A DNA stretch of 64,000 nucleotides from Brachyspira suanatina (lineage in GTDB: Bacteria; Spirochaetota; Brachyspiria; Brachyspirales; Brachyspiraceae): the NCBI RefSeq assembly GCF_001049755.1, contig NZ_CVLB01000001.1:620001-684000 (forward strand). Direction: 5' to 3'. The position numbers and the translations under genes are program-made. The notes beneath the pieces were generated by a model. That model was not told where the DNA came from. It was given only the letters and a program-made list of their open reading frames with translations, and did not search any database. Positions 34,440 through 44,095 of the stretch are shown piece by piece (within the stretch, counting starts at the first letter, position 1; each line of letters opens with the position of its first letter).

Positions 34440-36440
34440 TTATAATATATTATCTATATTATTTTTTATTGAATCGTTGATAGAATTTATGCTGTCAAAG
34501 CAATTTTCTAATCTATAAAATATATACGAATCTGTTTTTATGATATTTTTTTCTTTTTCTTCGCTGTTAAAATCATTAATTTCATTTTTGAATAATTTAG
34601 CAGTATTTTCTAAAGTGCTTGATATATTTTCGAGGAATATCAATATATTATGTTTATCCTCAGGTCTATTATATTTTTTCATAAGATTTATTAATTGCTC
34701 TGCTTCTACTATAAATTTTCTATTGCTTTCTATTAAGGAGTCTGTTATAGGAGTACCTTTGTATCTTGTTTGATTTTTTTCATGTATTATGATGTTGTTT
34801 TTTATCATATATGCTTTTAATAGTATTTCATATAGATATTGAGAAGTTGTTTCATTATTTACAGCTTTTCTCATTTGATTTATTATTATAGTATCTATTT
34901 CTATAAGTTCGCTTATTTTGTCAACCATTCCCTTATGACTTTCAGTTCTTATGATGAAATGATCGAATACCCACACAATAGATAGGGCCATTATTATAAA
35001 TCCAACTCTTGATGAAGCTGACATTAATTTAGGCATATATGGAAATGATGATATTAATGCTGATATTGTACCATATATTTTTTTTAAAAAGTCATTAATA
35101 GAGGCAAGCGATAATATGAAGCATACTCCTATAGCTGGTATAATCATATCATAAGGTATATATTTGAAGAAAACCGAAAAAATAAATACGCCTATAAAAT
35201 TACCTAAAACATTTATTTTTAAATTATGTTTTTGTTCCTCATAAAAAGGATAGAGCATTATATAAGAAAGAATAGGAAGCCAATAACCTCTTATTGCTAT
35301 TCCTTCAGGAAGAAAATATCTTATGGTAAATGATATGCACATTATGATGCCCATTTTTAGCGAGAATCTGAAATGGCATTTATTTATATTAAATTCTTTT
35401 CTTAATCTTATAAATTTTAAATTGAATAATCTTGTTATTTCAAATTCATCTTTCTTATTTTCAAACATATTGGATAATATATTTTTTAATTTCACAATGA
35501 TATATACCCATTCATAATTACTTTTTTCATTGCTTAAAGAATAATTATCATTAAAATAATCTATATCATTTATTACATTGTTATATTCTTTTTCATGTTT
35601 TGCTATATCTTTTTTTAATAGATTGGATATTTTTTCTAGTATCTTTGAAAGCTCTATAAAATATTCTGTATCTTTATCTGTAAAATTAATAATATTCTGA
35701 TGTTCTTTATCTATTAAAATATTTATTTCTTCCAAAAATAGAACTAGCTGAAAGTGATTAATATTTCTATTATTCATAGTGTTATGTCTTTTTAATGTGT
35801 CTATATATATTGCTGAGGTATATCCATTAATAATAGGAAATAGATCATCTTTTTTATTTAATGAGCATGTTTTATTATATAATGATGATATTTTCTTATT
35901 TATAGCTTCTATTCCCTTGCAGGCTAAATTATTAGATAATTTATGTCTAGTTAAAAATCTATTTAATACTAAGAATATAAAGATTATGAGTAAAGCAGTT
36001 AATATAGCTTCCATTCTTAAATGTATATCTGATATAGGTATGTTATAAGCTTGTAAAAGAACATAAGCGAAACCATATATAAAATAATTTCTAGGAACAA
36101 AATCATCTGAAAGCAAATATACTATAGAGAATGGTACTATAAAATTAAGTGTTATAGTAAGAAATAGATTTTGCTCTGCTATAGTTGCTAAAAATCCTAA
36201 TAAAAGTATTCTAAAAGCTACAGCAGGAAAACTTTCTATTGTGAAACTTTGACGCATTAAAGCACATATAAATATAGAAATTACGCCTATAGTAGCATTT
36301 TCTCTGCCGAATAGGTTGGTTGATAATACCATTATAAAAAGACCTACTAATACGCTAGGCAGAAAATCTATAGCTCTTTTTATAAATGCAATTAATATTT
36401 CTTTTTGCTTTTGGTAAAAAATTTTATCTGTAAAAAACAT
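34440..36440 (-). CDS. FUSC-family membrane protein (aromatic acid exporter-like)
   Basis: A 666-residue protein with two clusters of membrane helices (about residues 20-165 and 355-480), each followed by a long cytoplasmic helical stretch. This is the layout of the fusaric acid resistance (FUSC) / YccS family. The second cluster contains RYFLPEGIAIRGYWLPILSY, similar to the conserved start of the FUSC C-terminal domain. Such proteins are thought to export aromatic acids or stress metabolites; the substrate here is unknown. The gene converges tightly with its left neighbour and has no visible operon partner. Confidence 0.75.
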   Translation of the reverse strand: MFFTDKIFYQKQKEILIAFIKRAIDFLPSVLVGLFIMVLSTNLFGRENATIGVISIFICALMRQSFTIESFPAVAFRILLLGFLATIAEQNLFLTITLNFIVPFSIVYLLSDDFVPRNYFIYGFAYVLLQAYNIPISDIHLRMEAILTALLIIFIFLVLNRFLTRHKLSNNLACKGIEAINKKISSLYNKTCSLNKKDDLFPIINGYTSAIYIDTLKRHNTMNNRNINHFQLVLFLEEINILIDKEHQNIINFTDKDTEYFIELSKILEKISNLLKKDIAKHEKEYNNVINDIDYFNDNYSLSNEKSNYEWVYIIVKLKNILSNMFENKKDEFEITRLFNLKFIRLRKEFNINKCHFRFSLKMGIIMCISFTIRYFLPEGIAIRGYWLPILSYIMLYPFYEEQKHNLKINVLGNFIGVFIFSVFFKYIPYDMIIPAIGVCFILSLASINDFLKKIYGTISALISSFPYMPKLMSASSRVGFIIMALSIVWVFDHFIIRTESHKGMVDKISELIEIDTIIINQMRKAVNNETTSQYLYEILLKAYMIKNNIIIHEKNQTRYKGTPITDSLIESNRKFIVEAEQLINLMKKYNRPEDKHNILIFLENISSTLENTAKLFKNEINDFNSEEKEKNIIKTDSYIFYRLENCFDSINSINDSIKNNIDNIL

Positions 36441-36584
36441 TAGAATTAATTTATATTTTTTCTTATATTATATAGTATAGACTATATTACAAATAAAAAA
36501 TAGTCAATAAAGAATTATATAATTTTTTATTATTGCCGATATTAAAAATGAGATATAATATCTTAATTTTAAGGGGATTAGACT

Positions 36585-37088
36585 ATGCCGCCAGTAATCA
36601 TAGAACATGAAGAATATCCTTCTGTAGTTGTTATAGAATATAACAGTATATACAGAAATGAATTACAAAACTTTATACATAATATAAAAATAAAAGATAA
36701 TAAAGAAGAAGTTTTTGTTGAGCCTTATTTTAATAAGATTCTTCATACAAATAATACTAATATAGGACTTTTAACTATAGATGGAAGAATCAATGGATAT
36801 TATTATATAAATAAAGAAGGTGTACTTAAATATATATATATGAATTATCCATATAGAAGAAATGGTTTTGCTAAATTACTTTTAACACATGCAATCAAAG
36901 CTAATCCAAATATACAGTTTGAGAAGAATGCTAATCAAGCCTATACTAGACTTATAAGTTCTCCTATATTTGAAGATGTACTTAAAGGCAACTCTTCAGG
37001 AGCATTTGATAATAGTTCAGGATCAATGGATACATTTGAAGATCTCAGCGGCGGTGGAAGTAAAGAAGGGGAGCTTACTTTATTTTAA
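36585..37088 (+). CDS. Hypothetical protein, weakly GNAT-like
   Basis: A 167-residue soluble protein. Residues about 65-115 (IGLLTIDGRINGYYYI then LKYIYMNYPYRRNGFAKLLL) look like the strand and acetyl-CoA-binding helix of a GNAT fold, with RRNGFAK at the place of motif A. The C-terminal 35 residues are a Ser/Gly/Asp-rich tail (SSGAFDNSSGSMD), probably disordered. AAGGGG precedes the ATG. The next gene starts 2 bases after the stop, so they are cotranscribed. Acetyltransferase activity is a guess from the motif only. Confidence 0.65.
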   Translation: MPPVIIEHEEYPSVVVIEYNSIYRNELQNFIHNIKIKDNKEEVFVEPYFNKILHTNNTNIGLLTIDGRINGYYYINKEGVLKYIYMNYPYRRNGFAKLLLTHAIKANPNIQFEKNANQAYTRLISSPIFEDVLKGNSSGAFDNSSGSMDTFEDLSGGGSKEGELTLF

Positions 37089-37090
37089 CT

Positions 37091-37504
37091 TTGAAAAGAT
37101 TTTTATATGCAAATACTATACTGATCATATTCTTTCTTGTATCATGTGCTCATAATGCAGTTTCAATAGCAGAAGAACCTATAATTGAAGAAAAGATTAA
37201 AGTTTATCGTCTTATAAGTATGCATACAGCTATGAATATAACTATAAGTATAGATGATAATAAAATATATGGTAAATCTGCTATAAATGATTATTGGGCT
37301 AATTGTAAAATTGATGGAGAAGGCATATCAATAGATATGATAAAAACCACAAGAAAAACAGATAATGCTGAAAAGAGAAGGGCAGAAGGTGATTATTTAT
37401 CAATACTTCAAACAGCATATTCGATCAAAATAGAGGGAAAAAGACTTATAATATATACAAGGTTTATAGATGAACCTCTTATCTATGAAGAAATAGAAAA
37501 TTAA
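37091..37504 (+). CDS. Small lipoprotein
   Basis: A 137-residue protein starting at TTG 37091, since no in-frame ATG gives a signal peptide. The signal MKRFLYANTILIIFFLVSC ends in lipobox LVSC. The mature part is a small soluble domain with YRLISMHTAMNITISIDDNK, suggesting a beta-rich fold of the META/copper-resistance lipoprotein kind, but this is weak. An AGGGGAGC ribosome-like stretch lies about 20 bases upstream, inside the previous gene. It ends before a strong terminator. Confidence 0.65.
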   Translation: MKRFLYANTILIIFFLVSCAHNAVSIAEEPIIEEKIKVYRLISMHTAMNITISIDDNKIYGKSAINDYWANCKIDGEGISIDMIKTTRKTDNAEKRRAEGDYLSILQTAYSIKIEGKRLIIYTRFIDEPLIYEEIEN

Positions 37505-37531
37505 ATATAAGATTAAAGAAATGAAAAAATA

Positions 37532-37565
37532 AAGGCTGTACTTAATAACAAGTACAGCCTTTTGT
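37532..37565. terminator. Strong intrinsic terminator
   Basis: AAGGCTGTACTT (37532-37543) and AAGTACAGCCTT (37550-37561) form a perfect 12-base stem with a 6-base loop and a T run on the right. A short A run on the left lets it also serve the leftward mgl operon. Confidence 0.9.
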
Positions 37566-37579
37566 TATATTGCTTATTG

Positions 37580-37735
37580 TTAGCTATATATTAAACTAGC
37601 AATATATCTTACAAACTCAGCAATTAAAAAGATCATAACTATGAAACCCAAGAATATCCAAGATTTCAAAGTTCTTTTTCTAGTTTCCTTTTTATTAAAT
37701 TCTCTTCTAAAAGGATCGTTATTATCATATTCCAT
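37580..37735 (-). CDS. Small single-pass membrane protein (51 aa)
   Basis: Reading leftwards from ATG 37735 there is a 51-residue frame ending at TAA 37582-37580. It has a charged N-terminus (MEYDNNDPFRREFNKKETRK) followed by one hydrophobic helix (WIFLGFIVMIFLIAEFV) and a short tail. AGGG lies about 9 bases upstream. It begins 14 bases after the mglC stop and ends just before the strong terminator, so it looks like the last gene of the mgl operon. I recognise no family. A small accessory subunit of the transporter is possible but unproven. Confidence 0.65.
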   Translation of the reverse strand: MEYDNNDPFRREFNKKETRKRTLKSWIFLGFIVMIFLIAEFVRYIASLIYS

Positions 37736-37749
37736 AATAAAACCCTATA

Positions 37750-38772
37750 TCATACTTTTTTCAAATACTTTTGTGTATCAACTGCAACAGCTGCAATTAT
37801 GATAGCACCCTTAATTATGTATTGCATATATGGAGAAATACCAACGAATGACATACCATAGTTAATAACTTGGAATATTAATACTCCAGATACAATACCT
37901 ATAATAGAACCTATACCGCCAGAGAAAGAAACTCCTCCTACAACGCAGGCAGCAATAGCATCAAGCTCATAACCGTTACCTAAGTTGTTAGTAGCAGAAC
38001 CAACACGAGCAACCTCTAATGAACCAGCTATACCATATAAAGCACCAGCCATAGTATATACTATCATAAGAGTAAGAGGAATGTTTACACCAGAAACAGC
38101 AGCAGCTTCAGGGTTACCACCTACAGCAAATATATTTTTACCTAATTTAGTTTTATTCCAAATAACCCACATTATCAAGGTTATAATGACAGCAAATATG
38201 ATCAAATATGATATAGTGAAACCGCCTAATTTTATACCGCCTTGAGCAAGATTAGTAAATCTAGGATCAAGTCCTCCGATAGGCTGAGCACCATAAGGAG
38301 GTCTATCAAAATAAGTACTAGTTACACCATAAAGTATAAGCTGCATACCTAAAGTAGCAATAAATGGAGTTACATAAAGTTTAGAAATTATAAAACCGTT
38401 TATAAGTCCGAATATCATAAGTATAAGCATAACTAAGAGTATAGGAAGTATAACCGGAAGCATAGGTAAATCCGGATACATTCTAGTAGGGTTAGAAGGA
38501 GATTGTAAAAGTGAAGCACTTACAACCGCAGCAAGTCCTACAGCTCTACCAGCACCTAAGTCGTTACCTTGAGTAACAAGAAGTGTTCCAATACCTACAG
38601 CTATTATCATACGAGTAGAAGCCTGAGCAAATATGTTTAAGAAGTTGCTCAATCTGAAGAAAGTAGGCTCTTTAATGATAATACCTATAAGTATTACGAG
38701 TAATGCTGCAAATATAGCATTGTTTAATATAAATGATTTAATAGTTTTAATGTTTATTTTATTTTTATCCAT
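37750..38772 (-). CDS. mglC: Galactose/methylgalactoside ABC transporter permease
   Basis: A 340-residue membrane protein of the branched sugar permease family (BPD_transp_2) with about ten helices. Motifs include VGIGTLLVTQGNDLGAGR near residue 57-74, GLINGFIISK and the C-terminal coupling region AVGGNPEAAAVSGV, typical of MglC/RbsC. It forms the channel for sugars delivered by MglB, powered by MglA. AAGGAAGG precedes the ATG. It follows mglA by 21 bases and precedes the 51-residue membrane protein by 14. Confidence 0.92.
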   Translation of the reverse strand: MDKNKINIKTIKSFILNNAIFAALLVILIGIIIKEPTFFRLSNFLNIFAQASTRMIIAVGIGTLLVTQGNDLGAGRAVGLAAVVSASLLQSPSNPTRMYPDLPMLPVILPILLVMLILMIFGLINGFIISKLYVTPFIATLGMQLILYGVTSTYFDRPPYGAQPIGGLDPRFTNLAQGGIKLGGFTISYLIIFAVIITLIMWVIWNKTKLGKNIFAVGGNPEAAAVSGVNIPLTLMIVYTMAGALYGIAGSLEVARVGSATNNLGNGYELDAIAACVVGGVSFSGGIGSIIGIVSGVLIFQVINYGMSFVGISPYMQYIIKGAIIIAAVAVDTQKYLKKV

Positions 38773-38793
38773 GATCCTTCCTTTTGATTAAAA

Positions 38794-40299
38794 TTATAAA
38801 TATTTAGCAGACAATGCCATGATTTCTTCTTGATTAGTATTTTTAGTTTCAACAATACCAGCCACTCTTCCATTACTCATAACCATGATTCTGTCAGTGA
38901 TACCGAGTAATTCAGGCATTTCAGAACTAACTACTATTACAGCTTTTCCAACAGTAGCTAAATCGATAATAAGTCTGTATATATCGTATTTAGCACCAAC
39001 GTCAATACCTCTTGTAGGCTCATCAAGCATAAGAATATCAGGTTTACTTAAAAGCCATCTTCCTAATATAACTTTCTGCTGGTTTCCTCCGGATAATGTT
39101 TGTATAGCTGTTTTTTCAGAAGGAGTTTTTACCTGCATACTGTCTATAACCCATTTTGTATCTTCCTGCATCTTTTTATTATCCAAGAATCCAAATTTAT
39201 TTTTATAATGGTCTATATTAGCTATAGTAGAATTAAAGTTGATAGATAGCATGCCGAATATGCCTGTTTGTCTTCTTTCTTCTGTAACTAAAGCAAATCC
39301 ATTTTTTATAGCTTTTCTTGTAGAAGAATTGTTAACCTCTTCAGCCATTTTAAACACATGACCTGAAGATAAAGTTCTCATACCGAATATACTTTCTAGT
39401 ACTTCAGTTCTTTTTGCTCCAACAAGTCCGGCAATACCAAATACTTCTCCTTTTCTTACGCTAAAGTTAACTTCTTTAAGAGAAGGCTGATAAAATGCAG
39501 TGAAATCTTTTATTTCTAAAATATCCTCTCCAGGAACATTTGTTTTTTCAGGGAAACGATTAGTTAAATCTCTTCCTACCATCTGTTTAATAATCATATC
39601 AGTAGTTAATTCTTTAGATGGGGTAGTGGCAACATATTTACCGTCTCTCATTATAGTAACTTCATCAGATATTTGAAGTATTTCTTCCATCTTGTGAGAT
39701 ATGTAGATCATACCTACGCCTCTGCTTTGAAGTTTTTTAATGATTTTGAATAATTTAGCAACTTCTTTTTCAGTAAGAGAACTTGTAGGCTCATCTAGTA
39801 CTAATATTTTAGAATTATAAGAAACCGCTTTTGCTATCTCTACCATTTGCATTTCAGATACAGATAATGTAGATACTTTTGTTCTAGGATCCAGAGGTAT
39901 TTCCAAATCATCAAAAATTGCCTTAGTATCATCATACATCTTTTTCTCATCAATAATAACGCCGTATTTGGTAGGATATTTTCCAAGCCATATATTATCT
40001 TGTATATTTCTTTGTCTAACTTGGTTAAGTTCTTGGTGCACCATAGCTACACCATTATTCAAAGCTTGTTTGGGTGATATAAAGTTTACTTCTTTACCAT
40101 CTAAGAATATATGTCCTTCATCTTTACGGTATATACCGAACAAACATTTCATCAAAGTAGATTTTCCAGCACCATTTTCACCCATAAGAGCAACTACTTC
40201 GCCCTCTCTTACGGTTAGCTGTACATCATCTAATGCTTTAACACCCGGAAAAGACTTTGAAATACCTTTCATTTCAAGAACAATTTTTTTATTATCCAT
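38794..40299 (-). CDS. mglA: Galactose/methylgalactoside ABC transporter ATP-binding protein
   Basis: A 501-residue tandem ATPase as usual for sugar importers of this class. The first domain is complete: Walker [13 protein letters not shown], signature [14 protein letters not shown], Walker [13 protein letters not shown], switch YISHKMEEI. The second keeps signature [15 protein letters not shown] and Walker [13 protein letters not shown] but has a degenerate Walker A ([11 protein letters not shown]), as is normal here. It energises MglC. A hairpin (40371-40394) separates it from mglB upstream, which should lower its expression relative to the binding protein. Confidence 0.93.
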   Translation of the reverse strand: MDNKKIVLEMKGISKSFPGVKALDDVQLTVREGEVVALMGENGAGKSTLMKCLFGIYRKDEGHIFLDGKEVNFISPKQALNNGVAMVHQELNQVRQRNIQDNIWLGKYPTKYGVIIDEKKMYDDTKAIFDDLEIPLDPRTKVSTLSVSEMQMVEIAKAVSYNSKILVLDEPTSSLTEKEVAKLFKIIKKLQSRGVGMIYISHKMEEILQISDEVTIMRDGKYVATTPSKELTTDMIIKQMVGRDLTNRFPEKTNVPGEDILEIKDFTAFYQPSLKEVNFSVRKGEVFGIAGLVGAKRTEVLESIFGMRTLSSGHVFKMAEEVNNSSTRKAIKNGFALVTEERRQTGIFGMLSINFNSTIANIDHYKNKFGFLDNKKMQEDTKWVIDSMQVKTPSEKTAIQTLSGGNQQKVILGRWLLSKPDILMLDEPTRGIDVGAKYDIYRLIIDLATVGKAVIVVSSEMPELLGITDRIMVMSNGRVAGIVETKNTNQEEIMALSAKYL

Positions 40300-40370
40300 A
40301 TATTAAAACCTTTATTTTTCAAACTCTGCTAATATAAAATAAATTTAGATATTAGATAATTAACAAATAA

Positions 40371-40394
40371 GGGATATTAAAAGATTAATATCCC
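40371..40394 (-). terminator. Intercistronic hairpin between mglB and mglA
   Basis: GGGATATTAA and TTAATATCCC form a perfect 10-base stem with a 4-base loop. On the leftward transcript it lies just after mglB and is followed by a modest T-rich run, so it may partly terminate or protect the mglB mRNA end. Confidence 0.7.
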
Positions 40395-40415
40395 TTTTTC
40401 ATTAAAAATTAATTA

Positions 40416-41465
40416 TTATTTATAAGCTTCTTCAGCAACGTTTATATTATCTTTAGTTATAGGTACATAAGGAACGCGAACTGCTTTAACTTCGTCTAAA
40501 GTCCAAGTAGTACCATCTAATGGATCTTTTCCAGCAGCAACATTTAAAGTAATGTCAACTAGAGCTTGAGATTGTCCAACTGGGTCATTAAGAACAGAAC
40601 CTACTATAGTTCCTTTTTTGATTTCATTGATCATATCAGGAATAGCATCAACACCTACTATAGGTATGAATTTAGTAGTATCGCCCTCTTTGTTATATCC
40701 TAAAGCTTGTACTGACTGTAAAGCACCTAAAGCCATAGCGTCATTGTTACAGAAGATATATTCAAGTTTATCGCCATATTTCTGTATCCAAGCATCAACT
40801 ATATCTTTAGCTTTTGCAGTGTCCCACATAGCTGTTTGTTATTCTAATTTTTCTACTTTAAGTCCGTTGTTAGTAACGTATAAAGTAACATGGCTAGTTC
40901 TAGCTTCAGCATCTGGGTGTCCTGGTTCGCCTTTTAATAAAGCATATTGTATAATTCCGTCACCATTTTTGTCCCAAGTAGGATTAGCTTTCCAAGTATC
41001 TACAACGATTTTACCTTGCATATCGCCTGATTCTTCTGGAGTAGTTCCTACATACCAAGTTTTATCATAGCTAGCCATAGCTTCAGCACTAGGCTGTTTG
41101 TTGAAGAATACAACAGGTATATTTTTAGTTTTAGCTTTATCTATGATAGTTTGAGCAGCTTGAGGGTCTACCAAGTTAATAGCTAATGCTTTTGAGTCTT
41201 TTTGAATCATAACATCAACTTGGTCGTTTTGCTGAGCTTGGTTGTTTTGTGAGTCATTGATAATTAAATTTGCTTTTCCGCTAATTCTAGTTTCAATGTT
41301 TCTTCTGTAGAATGACATAAAGTTGTCATCGTAACGATAAATTGTTACTCCGATAGTTGGACCATCAGTAGTTGTTGTGGATGAAGAAGATCCGCCTCCG
41401 CAAGATACCACAAAAAGTGTAGACATTATAAATAATGCCACCATAACGATAAATGACTTTTTCAT
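40416..41465 (-). pseudogene. mglB: Galactose-binding lipoprotein gene with in-frame TAA
   Basis: From ATG 41465 the frame encodes a lipoprotein signal with lipobox VVSC and a periplasmic sugar-binding domain (IGVTIYRYDDNFMSFYRRN). A TAA at 40841-40839 stops it after 208 residues. The same frame then continues with QTAMWDTAKAKDIVDAWIQK to the normal end at 40416. The paralogue at 41761 reads LDEQTANWD where this gene reads LE-stop-QTAMWD, so the TAA replaces a Glu codon (GAA to TAA). Everything else is intact: promoter, AAGGAG ribosome site, both lobes. It is either a recent nonsense mutation or a sequencing error. It is the copy next to mglA. Confidence 0.85.
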
Positions 41466-41508
41466 ATTAGAAAACTCCTTAAATTAATTAATATTCTCTT
41501 AATTAATT

Positions 41509-41536
41509 AGTATATAAATTTATTTTATTAAATCAA
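41509..41536 (-). promoter_or_regulatory. Promoter of the first mglB
   Basis: Reading leftwards: TTGATT at 41536-41531, 16 bases, TATACT at 41514-41509, about 45 bases before the start codon. An inverted repeat (AATTAATTAA, 7 bases, TTAATTAATT) lies directly downstream and could be an operator. Confidence 0.6.
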
Positions 41537-41697
41537 GTAAAATCACTTTTTTTGATTTTTGGATATTAATATAAAACTATTATTTTAATATTTAGACAAT
41601 TTTATGTAAACTTTTTGAATTTTATTTTGAAATGTAATAATTTATTAATTAAAAATTAATTGTTTTTTTATTAATAAATTATTTTTAATATTATAAA

Positions 41698-41732
41698 AGG
41701 TAAGATATTATTACAATAATAACATCTTACCT
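41698..41732 (-). terminator. Terminator after the second mglB
   Basis: AGGTAAGATATTATTA pairs with TAATAACATCTTACCT (one mismatch) with a 3-base loop. It lies about 30 bases after the leftward gene's stop, and a T-containing run follows on that strand. Confidence 0.7.
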
Positions 41733-41760
41733 AATATTATAAATTTTTTAATTATTAAAA

Positions 41761-42789
41761 TTATTTATAAGCCTCAGCAGACTCATCTATATTTTCTAAT
41801 GTAATAGCTCTATAAGGTACTCTTACAGCTTTTACATCATCTAATTGATATTCTGTACCAGTTAATACATCTTTTCCGTTTGCTGCATTCATAACCATAT
41901 CAACTACAGCCTTAGCCTGATCCTTAGGACTTTGTAAAACAGTTCCTACTACAGTTCCTTTTTTAATTTCTTCTATAATTTCAGGAATAGCATCTACTCC
42001 TACTATAGGTATAAATTTATTGCTGTCTCCTATGTTATAACCTTGTTTTTGAATAGATTTTAATGCTCCCAAAGCCATAGCATCATTATTAGAGAATATA
42101 AACTCTATACTATTTCCATATTTTTCTATCCAAGAATCAGTAGCTGTTTGAGCCTGAAGTATATCCCAATTTGCTGTCTGTTCATCTAATTGTTCTATAT
42201 CAATTCCATTATTAGTCAAAACAGCTTTAATTCTTTCTGTTCTAGCTTCAGCATCTGGGTGTCCTGCTTCTCCTTTTAATAAAACATACTGAATTTTTCC
42301 ATCTCCATTTTTATCCCAATTAGTATTTGATGTCCAAGCTTTAACTACTATATCACCCTGTATATTTCCAGATTCTTCACTCAAAGTGCCTACATACCAT
42401 GCTTTATCATAAAGCATCATATCTTCCTTGCTAGGCTCTTTATTGAAAAATATTACAGGTATTCCTGTAGGTTTTATTTTATTAATCATAAAACTAGCTG
42501 ATGCAGGATCTACTAAATTAATTGCTAATGCATCAACCTCTCTTTGAATAGCTGCATCTACCTGATCATTTTGCTTAACCTGATCGTTTTCTGAATCATT
42601 CATTATAAATTTTGCTTTTCCATTTAACATAGTTTCAATATTTCTTCTCATAAATGAAATAAAGGCATCATCATATCTGTAAATAGTAATACCAACTTCT
42701 ATTTCATTATTAGATTGTGAAGAATTTCCGCAGCTGATTAATGATATAAACAATAAAATTGATAAGATAATAACTATTGCTTTATTCAT
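41761..42789 (-). CDS. mglB: Galactose-binding lipoprotein (MglB paralogue 2)
   Basis: ATG 42789 has GGAG upstream; the longer frame uses a TTG at 42801. The 342-residue protein has a lipoprotein signal (lipobox LISC) and a two-lobe periplasmic binding fold with VGITIYRYDDAFISFMRRNI, the sugar contact NKEPS region, FSNNDAMALGALKS and VVGVDAIPE. It matches the first mglB closely along its length. DKNGDGKIQYVLL resembles the Ca2+-binding loop of MglB proteins. It has its own promoter and terminator, so it is expressed independently of mglAC, and may take over for the broken neighbour. Confidence 0.9.
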   Translation of the reverse strand: MNKAIVIILSILLFISLISCGNSSQSNNEIEVGITIYRYDDAFISFMRRNIETMLNGKAKFIMNDSENDQVKQNDQVDAAIQREVDALAINLVDPASASFMINKIKPTGIPVIFFNKEPSKEDMMLYDKAWYVGTLSEESGNIQGDIVVKAWTSNTNWDKNGDGKIQYVLLKGEAGHPDAEARTERIKAVLTNNGIDIEQLDEQTANWDILQAQTATDSWIEKYGNSIEFIFSNNDAMALGALKSIQKQGYNIGDSNKFIPIVGVDAIPEIIEEIKKGTVVGTVLQSPKDQAKAVVDMVMNAANGKDVLTGTEYQLDDVKAVRVPYRAITLENIDESAEAYK

Positions 42790-42822
42790 AAAAAACTCCA
42801 ATTTTTTATATAATAATATCCT

Positions 42823-42851
42823 AGTTTATTAAAAAAAGATATATAAGTCAA
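42823..42851 (-). promoter_or_regulatory. Promoter of the second mglB
   Basis: Reading leftwards: TTGACT at 42851-42846, 17 bases, TAAACT at 42828-42823, about 33 bases before the start codon at 42789. Confidence 0.6.
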
Positions 42852-42874
42852 ATTAAAATATGAAAAAATATAAT

Positions 42875-43891
42875 TTATTTATATATTTTTATTGCAGTAG
42901 CTAAATTATATTTATTTACAGGTATATATGGTATAACAATATATTTATCATTATAAAAACTCACATGTAAACCATCTAAAGGAGCTTTTTTATTTATTAT
43001 ATTACTTGAAACAGAGCATAGAGTTTCAGCCTGTATTTGAGGATTTTGCATAACAGTTGCAAATATACCATAATTATTTATGGCTTCCAAACATTCAGGT
43101 ATCCCATCTATTCCTACTATAGGTACATAATTAAGCATTCTGCTGCTGTTATTATATCCAAATTCTTTTAATGTATCCAATGCTCCCAATGCTATATTAT
43201 CATTATTACATATAATATATTCTATTTTATTTCCATATTTTGATATTAAAGTTTTAGTTAGTTTTGCTGCTTCATCTCTTTTGCCCATTGCTGAAACTTC
43301 TGCTAGAATATTTAATTTTATATTATTAGAAGCTATATATTTTTTCATATATTCAGTTCTTTTTATAGTGTCATTATCGTTTACATCACCTTTTAATATA
43401 ATGCATTGTATTTTACCGTCTTCATTTTTATCCCAATTCATTCTCTCTTTCCAACTCTCAACTATTACTCTCCCCTGAGCATATCCTGCTTCTTCGCTTA
43501 TTCCGCCTATATACCAAGCTTTATCATAAGTTTTTAAAACTTCTAAACCAGGCTCTCTATTAAAAAATATTACAGGTTTGTTATTAATGCTTATTTTATC
43601 CAATACTTTTTGAGCCTGAGATTTATCTACCAAATTTATAGCAAGCAGATTTACATTCTTTTGTAAAAACATATCTACTTGTCCATTTTGAGTTGATTGA
43701 CTGTTATAAGAGTCTACTATAAGCAGAGAAGTATTTCTATTTATATTTTTTTCTATATACTGCTTTAAAAATCTCATATAACTGTCATCATATCTATAAA
43801 GTGCTATTCCAATAGAGTTTGTTTTTCTCTGTGTATACAATAATACAGAAGAAGATAATAATACTAATAATAAAATAATAAATTTTTTCAT
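42875..43891 (-). CDS. mglB: Secreted galactose-binding protein (MglB paralogue 3)
   Basis: A 338-residue periplasmic binding protein of the same family: IGIALYRYDDSYMRFLKQYI, FFNREPG, ICNNDNIALGALDT and VVGIDGIPE are at the same places as in the two other copies. The difference is the signal: the N-terminus MKKFIILLLVLLSSSVLLYT has no Cys, so this copy should be secreted and not lipid-anchored, or be held by an uncleaved signal. DKNEDGKIQCIILK replaces the DKNGDGKIQ loop. It is the most diverged copy. It has a consensus promoter and AGGAG ribosome site. Ligand specificity may differ. Confidence 0.85.
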   Translation of the reverse strand: MKKFIILLLVLLSSSVLLYTQRKTNSIGIALYRYDDSYMRFLKQYIEKNINRNTSLLIVDSYNSQSTQNGQVDMFLQKNVNLLAINLVDKSQAQKVLDKISINNKPVIFFNREPGLEVLKTYDKAWYIGGISEEAGYAQGRVIVESWKERMNWDKNEDGKIQCIILKGDVNDNDTIKRTEYMKKYIASNNIKLNILAEVSAMGKRDEAAKLTKTLISKYGNKIEYIICNNDNIALGALDTLKEFGYNNSSRMLNYVPIVGIDGIPECLEAINNYGIFATVMQNPQIQAETLCSVSSNIINKKAPLDGLHVSFYNDKYIVIPYIPVNKYNLATAIKIYK

Positions 43892-43920
43892 TTATATATA
43901 CTCCTAATAATGACTTTTAA

Positions 43921-43948
43921 ATTATAGTAAAATAGTTTTTATTGTCAA
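43921..43948 (-). promoter_or_regulatory. Promoter of the third mglB
   Basis: Reading leftwards: TTGACA at 43948-43943, 16 bases, TATAAT at 43926-43921. It is a full consensus pair about 30 bases before the start codon. Confidence 0.8.
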
Positions 43949-44095
43949 GTTTATAAATATTCAAATATGATTTTTATATTATGAAAGTTTGTTTTTTATA
44001 TAAAAAATATAAAACTTTTTTATTTATTAGAAAATATAATTTAATGTTTTTTTATTTTTTAAAATGATTTATAATGAATAAAAATTATAAAAATA

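Noticed and set aside
40839-40841. Recoded codon (selenocysteine or pyrrolysine) in mglB
   Set aside because: The codon is TAA, while selenocysteine uses TGA and pyrrolysine uses TAG. The paralogue has Glu there.
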